From NCBI GenBank assembly GCA_019828545.1, contig JACVRA010000125.1, forward strand, positions 62,001 through 126,000: 64,000 nucleotides of DNA, read 5' to 3'. The DNA comes from Paracamarosporium sp. OC-R06-R3 (Eukaryota > Ascomycota > Dothideomycetes > Pleosporales > Didymosphaeriaceae). Below, piece after piece: positions 36,077 to 48,051 of this stretch (position 1 is its first letter; every line of letters starts with the position of its first letter). The position numbers and the translations under genes were made by a program. The notes beneath the pieces are model-generated. The model was not told the origin of the DNA, did no database searches, and saw nothing but the letters and a program-made list of their open reading frames with translations.

Positions 36077-37049
36077 GTCGATCGGTATGGACAATGCTGA
36101 TTACGGAAAGGAGAGAGAGAGTCGTAAAACATGTAAGTGGGCGTACCAAGTTATATAGACGACCTCGTCAAACAGCAACGCCGGCAGGTGAGAGATTGTA
36201 CGTGTACTTCAGTTCAAACAAGTGAGAGAAGCTACAGATACTAGAATAAAACATCAATCAGTAGGTCTATGATTCAATCTTAGGCGATTCAACGTGGGGT
36301 TTATTTTGCCTTCGGGACTTCGATTACGCGAGGAATACTCAAAAATGTATGCGCGAGTATAATCCGGAGACGAGAAATTCTAGACATCACAATCCGCTAC
36401 ATCTAAGGACTACATGTTACCATACAGATATTGAACTCTAAGCATAGTTTCAAACATGGTAGCCTGACAGCTGTTCTGTTAGCAGTTACCATGTCCTTGT
36501 AGCTGGTTGCATAAATGTACGTAGATTTCAACCATGCGGTTCAAACAATTCTGAGAGACTAAGGACGCTATACGTATGTTAGAAACTGGTAATCATCATA
36601 CAGATGGCACATTCGATGTGGATACTGAGATTAGTCATTAGCGTTGTCGGGATGTCCGGCCCGAGCTCTTGGCAAGAGGCAGCTTTGACTTCTTTCTCGA
36701 ATATTCTGTCGCTCATCTCCTCCCACTATTTCAGCTTCGTCCAACCTTTCACACTTGTGTCTTTCGTTATTGTTGTTCCGCAGGGTATTATAGATTTCTT
36801 GCGACTTTTAATAGCTCATACTCGGTGCGTATAGTAACCCGTGTTCTTACCCATTTGCATGATGAAATCCCAGCTGGCACCAGTCCTAGAAGACTTGTAC
36901 TCTTTTGCTGCGGATAAGCTTTGCGGGAGCAATGCTCCTAGTCCTGAAATTCGATACTTTCCATACCCGAAGCATGTCTCTGTCGAAAGCGCATATGCTA
37001 ATCATCAATTTCAGATCCGCGCACGAATTGCGATACCTCGCGTGGCACC
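36077..37049. other. Intergenic between divergent GTPase and AHA1 genes
   Basis: About 970 bp holding both promoters. A 76-codon hydrophobic frame at 36604-36834 starts with ATG but has no supporting context. No RNA gene seen. Confidence 0.4.
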
Positions 37050-38159
37050 ATGGTCCTCCACAACCCGAACAACTGGCACTGGGTGAACAAGGATGTCAGT
37101 CCCTGGGCAAAGGACTATCTCACTAAAGAGTTGCTCGAGATATCCGCTGAAGAGGATGGCGTCAGCGCGAAGGTGGATAGCCTTATGAGCATGGACGGAG
37201 ATGTGGATGTGAGCCAGCGCAAGGGCAAGGTCATCACAATATTCGATGTCAAGCTGAAGCTTGAGTACAAAGGTACGTTCACCTTCGAACGGCGGGCATG
37301 TTCGGCGGCTGACCTGGTCGGCAGGCAAGAACAAGGAAGGTGAAGAGGCCAGCGGCACCATTACTGTCCCCGAAGTGGCACACGACACGGAGGAAGACGA
37401 GTATGTCGTATGTTCCCTTCGCTCCCAGCTGTTGTCACGCTCTTGCACTATACAAGCTTGGAAGCTGACAACCACCAGTTTGAGATAGACATCTACTCCG
37501 AAGACAAGAGCAAGCAGCCTGTCAAAGACCTTGTCCGATCGAAGATTGTGCCGCAACTTCGAAAGAGCTTCGCTAAGCTTGGACCAGCCCTTATCGCCGA
37601 GCACGGCAAAGACATCCAGCACGCGCCTGGGTCAAACCCCTCGAGTGGGTTTACAACGCCCAAGACTTACTCCAATTCTGGCATCAACAAGTCAGATTCG
37701 AAGTCTACAACGTCTGCTACACAGAAAACGGGCGGATCGTTGGTCAACACTACCACGATCAATGAAAGCACTGAATTCCGCACCACAGCAGAGGAATTGT
37801 TCAAAACTTTCACCGAACCCGATAGAATAGCTGCGTTCACTCGATCGCCCCCCAAAAACTGGACTGGGGCTAAGCCTGGAGGCGTCTTTGAGCTATTTGG
37901 TGGCAACGTATCAGGAGAGTTCACAGAGCTGGAGAAGCCTACGCATATTGTCCAGAAATGGCGTCTTGCGCAATGGCCTGCCGGTCACTATTCCACACTC
38001 TCAATCTGGTTTGACCAGAACGATGTTGACGCGGTTACCGTAATGCGCGTCGAATGGAAGGGCGTGCCCATTGGTCAAGAGGAACCGACTAAGGGCAACT
38101 GGGGCGAGTACTACGTCCGCAGCATCAAAACGACGTTTGGTTTTGGCACCGTTCTATAG
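37050..38159 (+). CDS. AHA1: Hsp90 co-chaperone AHA1 (activator of Hsp90 ATPase)
   Basis: Exons 37050-37272, 37325-37407, 37479-38159; 328 residues, normal length. The N-terminal domain begins NPNNWHWVNKDVSPWAK, the conserved Hsp90-contact region, and continues into YVFEIDIYSED across the second splice junction. A Ser/Thr/Gly linker (about residues 160-195) joins the C-terminal AHSA1 domain (TTTINESTEFRTTAEELFKTFTEPDRIAAF, GGVFELFGGNVSGEF). AHA1 binds the Hsp90 middle and N-terminal domains and stimulates its ATPase. Cytosolic, single-copy housekeeping gene; intact. Confidence 0.95.
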
Positions 38160-40466
38160 ACGGGCGGTGATCAATTTGCGGCGGTAGGAGTCAATGGCGT
38201 TTGGGAAACCCCAGGAATGAATGTGACATGAGAAATGAAGTGATAAATTTTCAATGTGGAAACTTCGTAGTATAGCCAGTCAACGAACACTTTCCACAAG
38301 CATTATGCTATCCTTATGCGCTGTCACGACGTTCATGACCCCAAACCATGGTTAGTAGGGCAATTTTCCCTATATCTGTTCGTCGGTCGATCTGAACAAA
38401 TTTGTCTCTCGCTGCGTTCCCCTAGCGCCTATTAGCTACCTGTCCCAGATTTAAAAGATATTTGCAGTGGATGCACGAGTATGAGCCGCAGCGTTGGCAT
38501 ATGAACGTTGCGTTTCGAAATCGAAAAGACGAAAGCAAACCCGTCTCTCAAAATCTTTCAGCTTGCTTCTGAATGCAAGGTAGCGCTTACAAATTGTATA
38601 CATTTTAGCGCCAATGTTCAACCTACGCTCTGAGATGGACAAAATGCGATTAAACCCCTGCTATCAGTAACCCTGATGTAACATCTAGTGAAGTAGAACG
38701 GTTCTCCGATAGACAATATGCAGTTCTACATATCGTACAGGATATCTCTACGAACCAAATTTCAATATCGGGGACAGTCTCAGCGTGCTGTTACGAAAAA
38801 ATTGCACGCGGTAAACGCCAATAGTGCGACCGCTAGTGAAATGTGTGATTGTTATTACAACTGAAACTGAGATGTGTTGAAAATTGACCTACGGCTTCCT
38901 CAGACTAATGCACTTGAGCTGACTCGATGCTTCTGACAAGGTGAGTGTAGTTGAAACTACTTTAAACGAAGCGTTCTCGCTGGCGAATGGTAGTGGCCGA
39001 TAGTTCAAGTCCTCTTAACTTGGGTAGAAAAGTACTCCGACATGCAGCCAAAGAAGGATCACTGTTAGTTCAGCTAATCAAGAAATTGTGCATTTCAATA
39101 ACTTCCTTACTCGTGTTCCGGCAAAGTACGTGGAGACATTGACTGTACGAATCTTTTGTCGAATCTCTGCGCAAACTGCGACTACAACCGGCTTGCTTAA
39201 CGTTCATGATGAATCTAGCGAGAGTGATTTCTACTCTTTACAAAAGCACTGCGGTTGGTAATTGTTTCTGTGACTACAGAGCAAGTTGGTAAAATCCTGA
39301 CATGACGTTCTACAATCAACTGACATTGTAATTGTAGAATCTCTGAGAAATGAGAGATGACAGGGAGGCCGGCTGAGAAACCTCGTCGCGCTCTAGCTGG
39401 GGTGTGCTGCAAATTGAAGTCTCACACACCTCTTGGATGATGAAAGCTGATCATTGCGGACTCCTCAATCGAAAAGAAAAGGCCGACGCTGAGAGGGCTC
39501 AATTATACAAACAACCCAGTATCTAAGCTCAACTGTCTCTACCAACATATTAGAAATGGATTGTTCTCTTTGTTACAGTTATCTGCGTGTTTATGTCTAC
39601 TTTAAGATGCAGCGTTTATAGTGATTTGAGTAGCTTGGAAGGTTGTCTGAGCGCGAGCTTTTCTCTTTTCGTTAGAAGCTCCTTATCGATATGAGGTTAA
39701 TTCGGGATCAACGCGACGCTTGAGTGGCTCGGCATTCTCACGAAACGAAACGTGAACACCTACAAACCTGCGCCTTGTTTGTGCTTCACAAGAAGCCCAA
39801 CAGCACAGGATTGCGCGCTTGTCATATGCGTCAGTAATCCGGAATGAATCGATGCCGTTTACTTGTGGTTTCAAATTTGCCCATGGCAGCAGCCGCTGGG
39901 CTGTGCCGCAGAGGCTGCTGTTGTTCCGATGCAATGCTGGGGCCAAATAACTAAATACTCACCACTCACAATTAGGCATTCGGCGGTGGTGTTCCCCACC
40001 TACGTCGATCAGCGCTTACGACCCCTCGCTGTACGAGAATAACCCTCGGAGAGAAAGCTTCCGGCAGCTATCACGGTTACACCACAGCCGAATTTATATA
40101 ATGAGATCTTGAGCCTCTTTTCTTGGCAGATCGTCCTTGTTATAGAGTCGGTACCGCGCTTAGAATGTACTGTGAGTGGGAAGACAACCCGATTAATATA
40201 TTTCCCTAGAAAATGGCCACGCAATGCTAGAAGTTCACCAGCATGTCCTACTTCGAAATACTTCTATCTGGATCTCAGGCGAAAAGTTTCCACCGTAATT
40301 CGATAGAGCGACTACGAAGGGTAGTCGGCCGCCGTTATCACCTACTTTACTTTTACCAGCTATTACCTGATCTTCGAATCTACGTTTTCCTCAGTCAACA
40401 ACAGGTGCATCCTCGAGGGTTTTACTTGCTGTCAGCACTTCGTCATATCGGTTACAGCTATCTGAA
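38160..40466. other. Gene-poor region, 2.3 kb
   Basis: I found no supported gene, RNA or clear repeat. Short frames exist on both strands, mostly without ATG and without motifs. The lack of coding signal marks the edge of the accessory block that contains the DUF3176 and peptide genes. Confidence 0.4.
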
Positions 40467-42911
40467 ATGGGCTATACAAATTCGTCTCAACAATGGCCAA
40501 TATACTCCTGCATTCCTATATGTCTTGAGGCAAGCGAGGGCGAAAATACCACAACAACGTACAATAGCAACCCACCTATGCCACCTGAGGCTGCCGTACA
40601 GAAGTCTTCCCAGAGGTGTCTAACAGTCGCTTCCTCTAAGCTTGCGCCTATTCGAACAACTAATCCAACCTCACCAATCCCTGCACACTTCTCGAACCTA
40701 TGTCAAATCTGGCCGATTCCTGAACCTCCACCTTCGCCAGAGCAGCCACAAAACAGGAGCTTCTTGCCAGACCTTTCGCATAGAGAACACAGAGAGCAAT
40801 TGCGAACCCAATATAACGACACATCACCAAGGGCGCAACCGAGAGCTCACAAGAGGACGAAAGAGCAGCTACATCCTCCAGAGGGACCGAGTAGACTAGG
40901 ATTAGGCATCAAGAATGGTCATCAAGCCCGCACCTTCCCTCCAACGATACTTCATTCCGTTGAAACAGAAAGACCCCCAAACCTCGCTCAGCGAATTGAA
41001 GAACGAATATGGAACTACAACGGGTCTAGAAATGTTATGAAAAGATGGCTTGTGGAGTTAATTAGTTGGGTTGTCAGTGCTATCTGCATGGCTGCGATCA
41101 TCGGGATTCTCATTGTGTATCAGGACGGTAAATTGCCACGCTGGCCTTTCGGACTCACTTTGAACGCAATGATTGCAGTTCTTTCAAAAATATCTGGGGC
41201 AGCACTTCTTCTTCCTGTGTCAGAAGGACTTGGACAGCTCAAGTGGAGCTGGTTTCAGGGAAATTCGAAGAAAATGTGGGATTTTGAAATTTTCGACAAC
41301 GCCAGTAGGGGCCCGTGGGGGTCTCTTCTCCTCCTGATTCGCACGAAAGGCAAAGTCTTGGCTGCTGTTGGGGCAGTGATAACGCTTTTCTCGTTAGCAC
41401 TTGATCCATTCTTCCAACAAGTGGTAGATTTTCCAGAGCATTGGACTTGGGCAGGTAATAGCTCAATTCCAAGGGTCATTCAATATGCCCCTCATGTGGA
41501 AGTCGAAATCAAAGCTGGAGTACAAACTGCACAACAAGATCGAATCCTTGAAACCACCGCACAGCCTTTCTTTTATGGGAACGGCACCCAACCCGTGTCA
41601 TTTGGCAATGGAACGCGCGCCGATATCCCACTCTCCTGTCCTAGTAGCAACTGTACTTGGCCACCTTATGAAAGTCTTGGTATTTGTAGCGAATGTGTTG
41701 AGATAACACAACCTAGACTTCTCCAATGGGCGTGCCTGAACACCACACTAGATTGGATCTCGACGGTACGAAGTGCTACTGCCGATCTGACGACTGGTCT
41801 CGCATGCGGATACTTCCTCAATATGACAAGCGATTATCCGGTTCTCATGTCGGGCTATCTACTAGATACAAACGGATCAATGCACCACCACAAGTCGAAA
41901 ACAGCCGAGAAAGGTGAAGCTCTGGTCTCGCGGATTTTCCCTTTGGTCTCCAATCCTATCAGAGAACGCTTTTATGACGGTTCCATTCATTTCAAGCATG
42001 TCCGCAATCCAATCGTTGATGTTTTAATAGCTGGGGCCAAAAACGGATCAGCAAGCGTTTACGATGGTATAGCCCCAGTAATGCATGAGTGCATGGTATC
42101 TTGGTGTGTACAAACAATCAAATCTTCCTACTACATGGCGGAGTACAAAGAAGAGGTAACTCGGATCTTCGTCAATAATACAAAAGGACCCTTTCCGTGG
42201 GAATCAATTTCCCAGTTTACCAGCCAAGGAGTGAATGGCACGGAGCTTTTCTACATGCAGAATGTAACCATCGAAGCACCATGGAGTGGAACCAATGCCT
42301 CCTGGTATGGTGTGACGAACGACACTGCTTTCACGACCATCTACACCTTCGACGAATTTCTCCCTTCTTTTGTTACGGTTGCGAATGTCGCTGCGCAAAT
42401 GTTTATGAGATACAAGGTTTCGATTAAGGGGCCAATGCTGCGAAGTCTGGAAACCAATCCTTGGATAATGCCGAACAATGTCACTCATCACATGGAAAGG
42501 CTTGCAGCTGCTCTCACCAATGCGATACGATCATCTGATTCGCATGAAATGGTAATCGGACTTGCTTTCAACGAAGAAAACTTCGTGCGCGTCCGCTGGG
42601 TCTGGCTGACGTTACCTTTGAGTCTACTCATGCTTAGCCTTGCCTTTTTAACGGTAACAATTAGGAAGACCTCTCAGGAACAGAATCAAGTGGGTGTTTG
42701 GAAGAATTCAGCACTTGCTATACTGCTACACGGCCTTCCGGATCATTATCTAAACTGTATCGAAGAAAGATTTACGGATGGTACGCCACAGGATCATGCA
42801 AAGAAATTGCGGGCAAAACTACTTCCTACAAACAGATGGAAGGTATCAGGAAACTCGTTCGCCCCCATCGCGCCGTATAAGCAAAATCAACCCCCGCCGG
42901 GTTGGATCTGA
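40467..42911 (+). CDS. DUF3176-family multi-pass membrane protein (paralogue A)
   Basis: Intronless 814-residue protein. A disordered Pro/Ser-rich N-terminus of about 185 residues precedes the DUF3176 core: MKRWLVELISWVVSAICM with TM1 (about 197-220), LTLNAMIAVLSKISGAALLLPVSEGLGQLKW (TM2), FEIFDNASRGPWGS, and KVLAAVGAVITLFSLALDPFFQQ (TM3). A large extracytoplasmic domain with many N-x-S/T sites and paired cysteines (CPSSNCTWP, CSECVE) follows, then TM4 (about 711-735) and a short tail ending PPPGWI. The family is abundant in filamentous fungi, of unknown function, and often varies between strains. It is convergent with the peptide precursor gene only 114 bp downstream. Paralogue B lies 3 kb further on. 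Confidence 0.9.
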   Translation: MGYTNSSQQWPIYSCIPICLEASEGENTTTTYNSNPPMPPEAAVQKSSQRCLTVASSKLAPIRTTNPTSPIPAHFSNLCQIWPIPEPPPSPEQPQNRSFLPDLSHREHREQLRTQYNDTSPRAQPRAHKRTKEQLHPPEGPSRLGLGIKNGHQARTFPPTILHSVETERPPNLAQRIEERIWNYNGSRNVMKRWLVELISWVVSAICMAAIIGILIVYQDGKLPRWPFGLTLNAMIAVLSKISGAALLLPVSEGLGQLKWSWFQGNSKKMWDFEIFDNASRGPWGSLLLLIRTKGKVLAAVGAVITLFSLALDPFFQQVVDFPEHWTWAGNSSIPRVIQYAPHVEVEIKAGVQTAQQDRILETTAQPFFYGNGTQPVSFGNGTRADIPLSCPSSNCTWPPYESLGICSECVEITQPRLLQWACLNTTLDWISTVRSATADLTTGLACGYFLNMTSDYPVLMSGYLLDTNGSMHHHKSKTAEKGEALVSRIFPLVSNPIRERFYDGSIHFKHVRNPIVDVLIAGAKNGSASVYDGIAPVMHECMVSWCVQTIKSSYYMAEYKEEVTRIFVNNTKGPFPWESISQFTSQGVNGTELFYMQNVTIEAPWSGTNASWYGVTNDTAFTTIYTFDEFLPSFVTVANVAAQMFMRYKVSIKGPMLRSLETNPWIMPNNVTHHMERLAAALTNAIRSSDSHEMVIGLAFNEENFVRVRWVWLTLPLSLLMLSLAFLTVTIRKTSQEQNQVGVWKNSALAILLHGLPDHYLNCIEERFTDGTPQDHAKKLRAKLLPTNRWKVSGNSFAPIAPYKQNQPPPGWI

Positions 42912-43025
42912 AACAAGTCGACGCTGCCCAATAACACATAGAATACACTACCAAACCGCTCTTACAAATTTCCCTGTTGCGATCCACTTTCACGGCCAAG
43001 CGACTATCTAATATAGTCAATCGTC

Positions 43026-43296
43026 TTAAAAGTCGTGACCATCATCTATCACAATGCGACGATCGAGTGGCGCAAAATCATGTCCGTCATCAATGACTAT
43101 GCGGCGATTGAGGGGTGCAAAATCGTGGCCATCGTCAATGACAATTGGCTCCGGTTCGGCTTCTCGGGATATCAACTACATCTATGAGTAAGAATCTTTC
43201 AATGTCACATCAAGAACATACATTGACCACCGGCAGAGGAGAGGCAGCGATAGCGAATGCCATGGAGGCGACTAGCAGCAACAGCTTCCCGTACAT
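43026..43296 (-). CDS. Secreted repeat-peptide precursor, candidate KEP/RiPP (undescribed)
   Basis: Two exons, 43296-43222 and 43175-43026, with a 46 bp GTATGT-to-GTAG intron; 74 residues. Exon 1 encodes a signal peptide (MYGKLLLLVASMAFAIAAS). Exon 2 reads SREAEPEP (29 R; acidic-Pro dipeptides as in alpha-factor spacers) and then IVIDDGHDFAPLNRR (36-50), IVIDDGHDFAPLDRR (51-65) and IVIDDGHDF (66-74, stop). Arg-Arg is a Kex2 cleavage site, so three nonapeptide-bearing fragments would be released. DNA units 1 and 2 differ at 9 of 15 codons, 8 of them silent; units 2 and 3 differ at 7 of 9 codons, all silent. This argues for selection on the peptide. It is not a known alpha-pheromone (no Trp/Cys core). 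No UstYa/DUF3328 gene lies in the window. Function unknown; pheromone-like, toxin-like or self-signalling roles are open. Expression is not shown. Confidence 0.78.
43029..43145 (-). repeat. 45-bp coding tandem repeat, 2.6 units, in the peptide precursor
   Basis: Units 43145-43101, 43100-43056 and 43055-43029. The first two encode 15 residues ending Arg-Arg, the last only the nonapeptide. Third-base divergence is high while the peptide is fixed, so this is not a recent slippage product. Confidence 0.9.
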
Positions 43297-44465
43297 GTCG
43301 AATGTTATTGCGAGACTCTTAGGTAGGACTCGTAGGCGTCGTGGATTCAGTGCGGCACCGCTACGGAAGAATTATTGGAGAATGACAGAGAATTATGAAC
43401 CTACTGTCTAGCTGCCCAGCATCGGAGACGAACGCGGCCTTTATCGACTACGTTTGGTCCCGACGGAATCTTTGTACGATGCGTCGAAACACGGTCGGTC
43501 TCCGCATAGTTTCTACCATCGTATATATGTGCGATGATTTCGCTGCCTGAAGAGTCCTAGGAGCTCACCATTTAGGTGGGACGATCTTTGCGTTTTCATT
43601 GGAGGTTGGTGAAGATGGCATTGGTGTAGGGATGGATTGGGTTGGATGAAACTCGGAAACAGGCGATGATGGAACGCGCAACGTCAGAGCGGCCTCTGTG
43701 GGGGGCGGCAACCACACAAAGACAGGCTTCTCTACCATCTTTTAATGCTCACAACCAAGTGCTGTGTGAGATTCAAGCAGTCGAACGAATGGCATATCGT
43801 TGCGTTTGCCCTGTAATCTCGCCAGGACGTCTTGATTTCGAGCGTTCATGCTGACCAATAACAGGCGCCGCATGGATGTAACGCTTCTTGGCGGCGGCTA
43901 TTAGACGACGCGATAGGCAGTAAATGAAACTAGCATCGCATCGATCTTGTGCTAACGAAAGGTCGAACTCAAACATCACCAACTCCTGCTTAAATGTTTC
44001 TAATCCTCTATATTCAACGGTCCTATCGGACGGTCTAGAAGAAAAATGGTATTTGTACGATAATGAAAAAATTTCGCGCCATTTCAGTATTCTTGTAAAT
44101 AGTTATACCAATCAGCTTGTGTTCGAAAAACTTCAACATAAGCTACACTACTCGAAAGCCTGACGGACCAATATCAACAATGAATCGCGGAGTTGTCTAC
44201 TATTAACGTGTAAGAGGCTCGTGGAACGGAATTAAAGATCGAGTTGCTTGGCACAAAGAAACCGAGGATATTAGGAAATTCGTTAACCGCTGTTACGCCT
44301 CACTACCTGGATCAATCTGCGTCAGGCTGAATATGGGCCAAGCCGACGCCATCCAGAAACACACCGAGTACACGAATGAGACCACCAAAGTGCTGTCATA
44401 GGGTTTGCTCTCATCTCGTATCTAAGCTCTCACATTTCATGAGAATTGGTACACTCATGATCGTC
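43297..44465. other. Upstream region of the peptide gene; part of a segmental duplication
   Basis: No gene supported. The block at about 43635-43745 (GGCAACCACACAAAG and flanks) is repeated in diverged form at about 44620-44720, upstream of the broken second peptide copy. The short plus-strand frames here are shadows or lack motifs. Confidence 0.5.
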
Positions 44466-44570
44466 TCAATGATCGTGGTCGTCATCAATCACAATGCGAC
44501 GATTAAGGGATGCAAAGGTGTGGCCATCGCCAATAACAATCGGTACCGGATCGGCTCCTCAGGTTATCGC
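44466..44570 (-). pseudogene. Broken second copy of the repeat-peptide precursor
   Basis: The minus-strand sequence matches exon 2 of the precursor at 43026-43296, with two core units: IVIGDGHTFASLNRR and IVIDDDHDH, then TGA (44468-44466). The codon aligned with the CGA of SREAEP is TGA (44561-44559), a C-to-T nonsense change. The GTAG acceptor is conserved, but no signal-peptide exon precedes it: the promoter-side block of the duplication abuts the intron remnant directly, so about 400 bp including exon 1 is deleted. Core residues have drifted (D to G, D to T, P to S, G to D, F to H), unlike the intact gene. Confidence 0.72.
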
Positions 44571-44720
44571 CTACATATATGAGCAAGATTTTTTCTGAGC
44601 CAAAATAGCAGGAAAGTCTGACTGAATGGGTTAAGCGAAACCTATGACCAAGCGACAAAGGACATAATGTAGTCACACAGCGGGGGGTTGTGGAAGGCCG
44701 CAACCACACAAAAGTACCTA
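44466..44720. repeat. Segmental duplicate of 43020-43745 with internal deletion
   Basis: The blocks 44466-44583 and 44620-44720 correspond in order and orientation to about 43026-43190 and 43635-43745. The intervening ~400 bp of the longer copy is missing. Confidence 0.65.
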
Positions 44721-45884
44721 CTTACACCATTGGTGCAATACTCAGGACTCAAGCGCTTCGTTCAGTTGATTGCACCCTTGCACACCTTTTGATCACTATT
44801 CTTTTGTAGTTCCCGTACATCTTTCTGATGTCTGATTTTATTTGCTGCCAATAATAACATTAGCATAATTGGTCTTGAGCGACGGCTAAACCTCACAGTC
44901 GGGGACGAAGCGATTGGTTGGGCATCAATATCACTTTGCGCCAACAGCCGTTCAAGCAACCCATCAAATAAGGTCACGTTTTGCTATCTTTCCATTGCTT
45001 CAGACCGACCACGTTATGTACGTGTGTTCAATATCAGGTACAATTCTGCTATATTAAGGAATTATCATAAAATAATAATATCAAGGCTCTAACAATAATG
45101 CACTCAAAAACTTTCATAGCTGGTTGTCTCAAAGAAAAGCACTATAAGGAATGAAAGTTTTGCTGCTGAGATTTCCACCGAATCCTTGCTATGATCATGC
45201 TTCTATGGCTGTATATGTTCGACCTCCGCTAAACCGGATATTGGGTCTATGAAGTCAGGGAGTGTTGCATTCCATCTCCAAGACCACCTTAGGTTCAATT
45301 CCTATGCGCGACATCGCAATTAGTGCGCTTACCAGGCTGACTTTGTGCATGGAAACCTCGATATGCTATTGTGGGTGAAAGCAGGTTTAGTTCAGATGTA
45401 CTTCCTGATGTATAACAACCATCGTACCATCAGCAAGATAAGCGATGACTCTCTAAACCTACGCGCTACGAGATTCCGTAAGGAGTAAGAGCGATTGAAC
45501 GCTGAGTCTGAGCGCTCGGGGCTGTGTCGCGACACTGGGCGCTAACCTCGGTATGTGCAGCTGCGCTAGAACCCCACGTCACTTGTGGCGGCGCCTATTG
45601 CTGGCTGTTGAGTCGTACGCACTTGACGGATTGCCGAAGCGATGCCATTTTCAAACGCATAAGGCTGACCGGGCAGAGAATCTGTAAGGAGGGCTGTATT
45701 GCTAGCTAGATAATCAACCGCGCACTGGGGGTCTGCACGGTGGCCAGCGTATCTTTTTTTCCAGTCCATCTTTTGTCCTCTTACAACGGATCACGGATTA
45801 ACAAGTCGTACTTGCGCACTCGAAATCGCTTTTTGTCTGGATAGAGAGGATCTATGATCACCTAATACCGATACATTAAACAAA
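44721..45884. other. Intergenic, upstream of DUF3176 paralogue B
   Basis: AT-leaning spacer. No supported gene on either strand; short ATG frames (for example at 45150) lack motifs. Confidence 0.4.
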
Positions 45885-47909
45885 ATGGAACGCACGTTTC
45901 GGACCGATAGCCCACCACCGACTTTTATCATTGAGAGATTCTCTATCGCTTCTGGGCCAAAACTCACACTATCATCACCTCCTTTTGTTCCAACAGAAAG
46001 ACACAAGTTAGACATTCCACAAAAGATCGAGAGGAAACTCGCACGACTCAACGCATCCAACAACCCTCTCCGGCGCTGGTCAATCAAAATCATAAGCTGG
46101 ACGACTAGTGCCGTTTGTATGGCCTCTATCGTAGCCATACTATTCTATATGAAGGATCAGCGACTGGCACGCTGGCCGATCGGCTTGACCATCATCACGG
46201 TGTTAGCGAAGATCGCTGCGGCCACATTGATTATTCCGACCTCGGAAGCTATCGGGCAGTTGAAATGGAATTGGTTCAATGGTACTACTTCGAAAGAGAT
46301 GGTTGACTTCGAAATATTCGACAAAGCCTCTCGTGGAGGTCCATGGGGCTCTATTATGTTAGTACTTCGAACAAAAGGCAGGTCCTTAGCAGCATTAGGG
46401 GCTATTCTTACCCTTCTAATGCTCGCAATTGATACCTTTTTCCAGCAAGTCATTGACCTGCCTGAAATTTGGATTCTCCAGGGGAAGGCCTTTGTACCCG
46501 TAGTCACCCAGTTCGAGCGCCGAGTCCCGTTCGCTTACAACTATGAGGTGGAATCTTTGCAGGGAGACAAAGAATTAACAGCCTTAGTAGAGAAGTTCTT
46601 CATCGATAATGGCACGCAACCAATACCAGTAGGGGACGGGATCCAGCCCGAGATACCAGTTTCATGCTCCACCAGCAACTGTTCCTGGCCAATTTACTAT
46701 ACTCTCGGCGTGTGTAGCGCATGCGAAGACGTCACTTCTCTCCTTAGCTACGGGTGCGTCTCATCAAGGCTGGATTGGCTACACAACCTATCGCTTGACC
46801 CAACTGGATCTTCTTATCCTCATGGGAATATGTGCGGATATTTTATCAATGGAACAAGTGATACCCCGACCATGATGACGGGTTATGTTACTGGGTTGAA
46901 TGCCACTTATGGAGAACAAACACTCGTGGCTCGCGGTCTACCTCTCGTTGACAGTGTCAACAGAACCACGTTATTCGGCGGGTCTATTCATTTTGGATAC
47001 ATTCGTAACCCTCTTGTGGATTTCATTGTTGCTGGAGTTCAGGACATGGAGAGTGTGTACGCAAATCACACACCCATTGCCCAAGAATGCGTCCTTTCTT
47101 GGTGTGTCAAAGCTATCAAGTCAACATACCATATCGGCGCTTACAACGAAGAGGTCGTGGAGACTTTCATCAACTCGACAGCAGGTCCACAACCATGGAA
47201 TACCACGTTACTGGAAGACCAAGACGGAAATCTTTCTTACGAGTACTTTTACTCAGAAAACGTTTCTATCCGTGCACCATCGGATACCGAGGAAATCGAC
47301 TACGGGATGACTAATAGAACCATGATCATAACCGCGGCAGCTTTTGATGACGTGCTACCGTTCTTTTCTACGATGAATAGTTCTTCAAACACTTCTCTCA
47401 CAAGACTGCGTTATTGGAGTCTCTACAACACAGAAATGGTGTCCGTATTTAACCCTTGGCTATACCCCAATAACATTACGCAACATATCCAACGATTGGC
47501 TTTGGCGATCACCAATCTTATTCGGTCGTCATCAAGAACTACACAGATATATGGCAACGGTTTCGCAAGAGAAGTTCACGTCAAGGTGCAATGGGCATGG
47601 CTTACCTTTCCATTCACTTTGCTTGTCCTTAGCTTGCTATTCCTCGTCATCACCATTGCGAAAACATCCAAAGAAAGTAGCGACGTGGGAATTTGGAAGA
47701 ATTCAGCGATGCCAGCATTGCTTTACAGTCTGCCTAAAGACACACAGGAGACATTGGCATCGAGCGGCGCTTTGAACACAGCATCGAAAATTAGTGCAAA
47801 GAAAGTTAGGATTAGGTTAGCGTCGAACGAAGGTTGGAGAGTGTCAGGTTATAGCTCCGCGCCTAGTACGCCGGTTTCTACGAGACATCCTCCACCAGGT
47901 TGGGTTTGA
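45885..47909 (+). CDS. DUF3176-family multi-pass membrane protein (paralogue B)
   Basis: Intronless, 674 residues, with a much shorter disordered N-terminus (about 60 residues) than paralogue A. TM1 IISWTTSAVCMASIVAIL (about 68-88), TM2 LTIITVLAKIAAATLIIPTSEAIGQLKW, the FEIFDKASRGGPWGS motif and TM3 SLAALGAILTLLMLAIDTFFQQ follow. Then comes a glycosylation-site-rich outer domain with CSTSNCSWP and CGYFINGTSDTP, TM4 (about 569-592) and the shared PPPGWV end. Clear similarity to paralogue A along the whole core indicates an old duplication. Function unknown. Confidence 0.9.
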   Translation: MERTFRTDSPPPTFIIERFSIASGPKLTLSSPPFVPTERHKLDIPQKIERKLARLNASNNPLRRWSIKIISWTTSAVCMASIVAILFYMKDQRLARWPIGLTIITVLAKIAAATLIIPTSEAIGQLKWNWFNGTTSKEMVDFEIFDKASRGGPWGSIMLVLRTKGRSLAALGAILTLLMLAIDTFFQQVIDLPEIWILQGKAFVPVVTQFERRVPFAYNYEVESLQGDKELTALVEKFFIDNGTQPIPVGDGIQPEIPVSCSTSNCSWPIYYTLGVCSACEDVTSLLSYGCVSSRLDWLHNLSLDPTGSSYPHGNMCGYFINGTSDTPTMMTGYVTGLNATYGEQTLVARGLPLVDSVNRTTLFGGSIHFGYIRNPLVDFIVAGVQDMESVYANHTPIAQECVLSWCVKAIKSTYHIGAYNEEVVETFINSTAGPQPWNTTLLEDQDGNLSYEYFYSENVSIRAPSDTEEIDYGMTNRTMIITAAAFDDVLPFFSTMNSSSNTSLTRLRYWSLYNTEMVSVFNPWLYPNNITQHIQRLALAITNLIRSSSRTTQIYGNGFAREVHVKVQWAWLTFPFTLLVLSLLFLVITIAKTSKESSDVGIWKNSAMPALLYSLPKDTQETLASSGALNTASKISAKKVRIRLASNEGWRVSGYSSAPSTPVSTRHPPPGWV

Positions 47910-48051
47910 AGGATGAGCTGGGGGCACTTCATTTATGGTTGAATAAGTGTGGTATATCTGAGCTTATTGTGGATTGTGATATGACCTTGCTAAAAACTGT
48001 GCTACCAAGTGAGTGTATAGAAAGACGCTCCGATGCATCCCCCTTATCTGC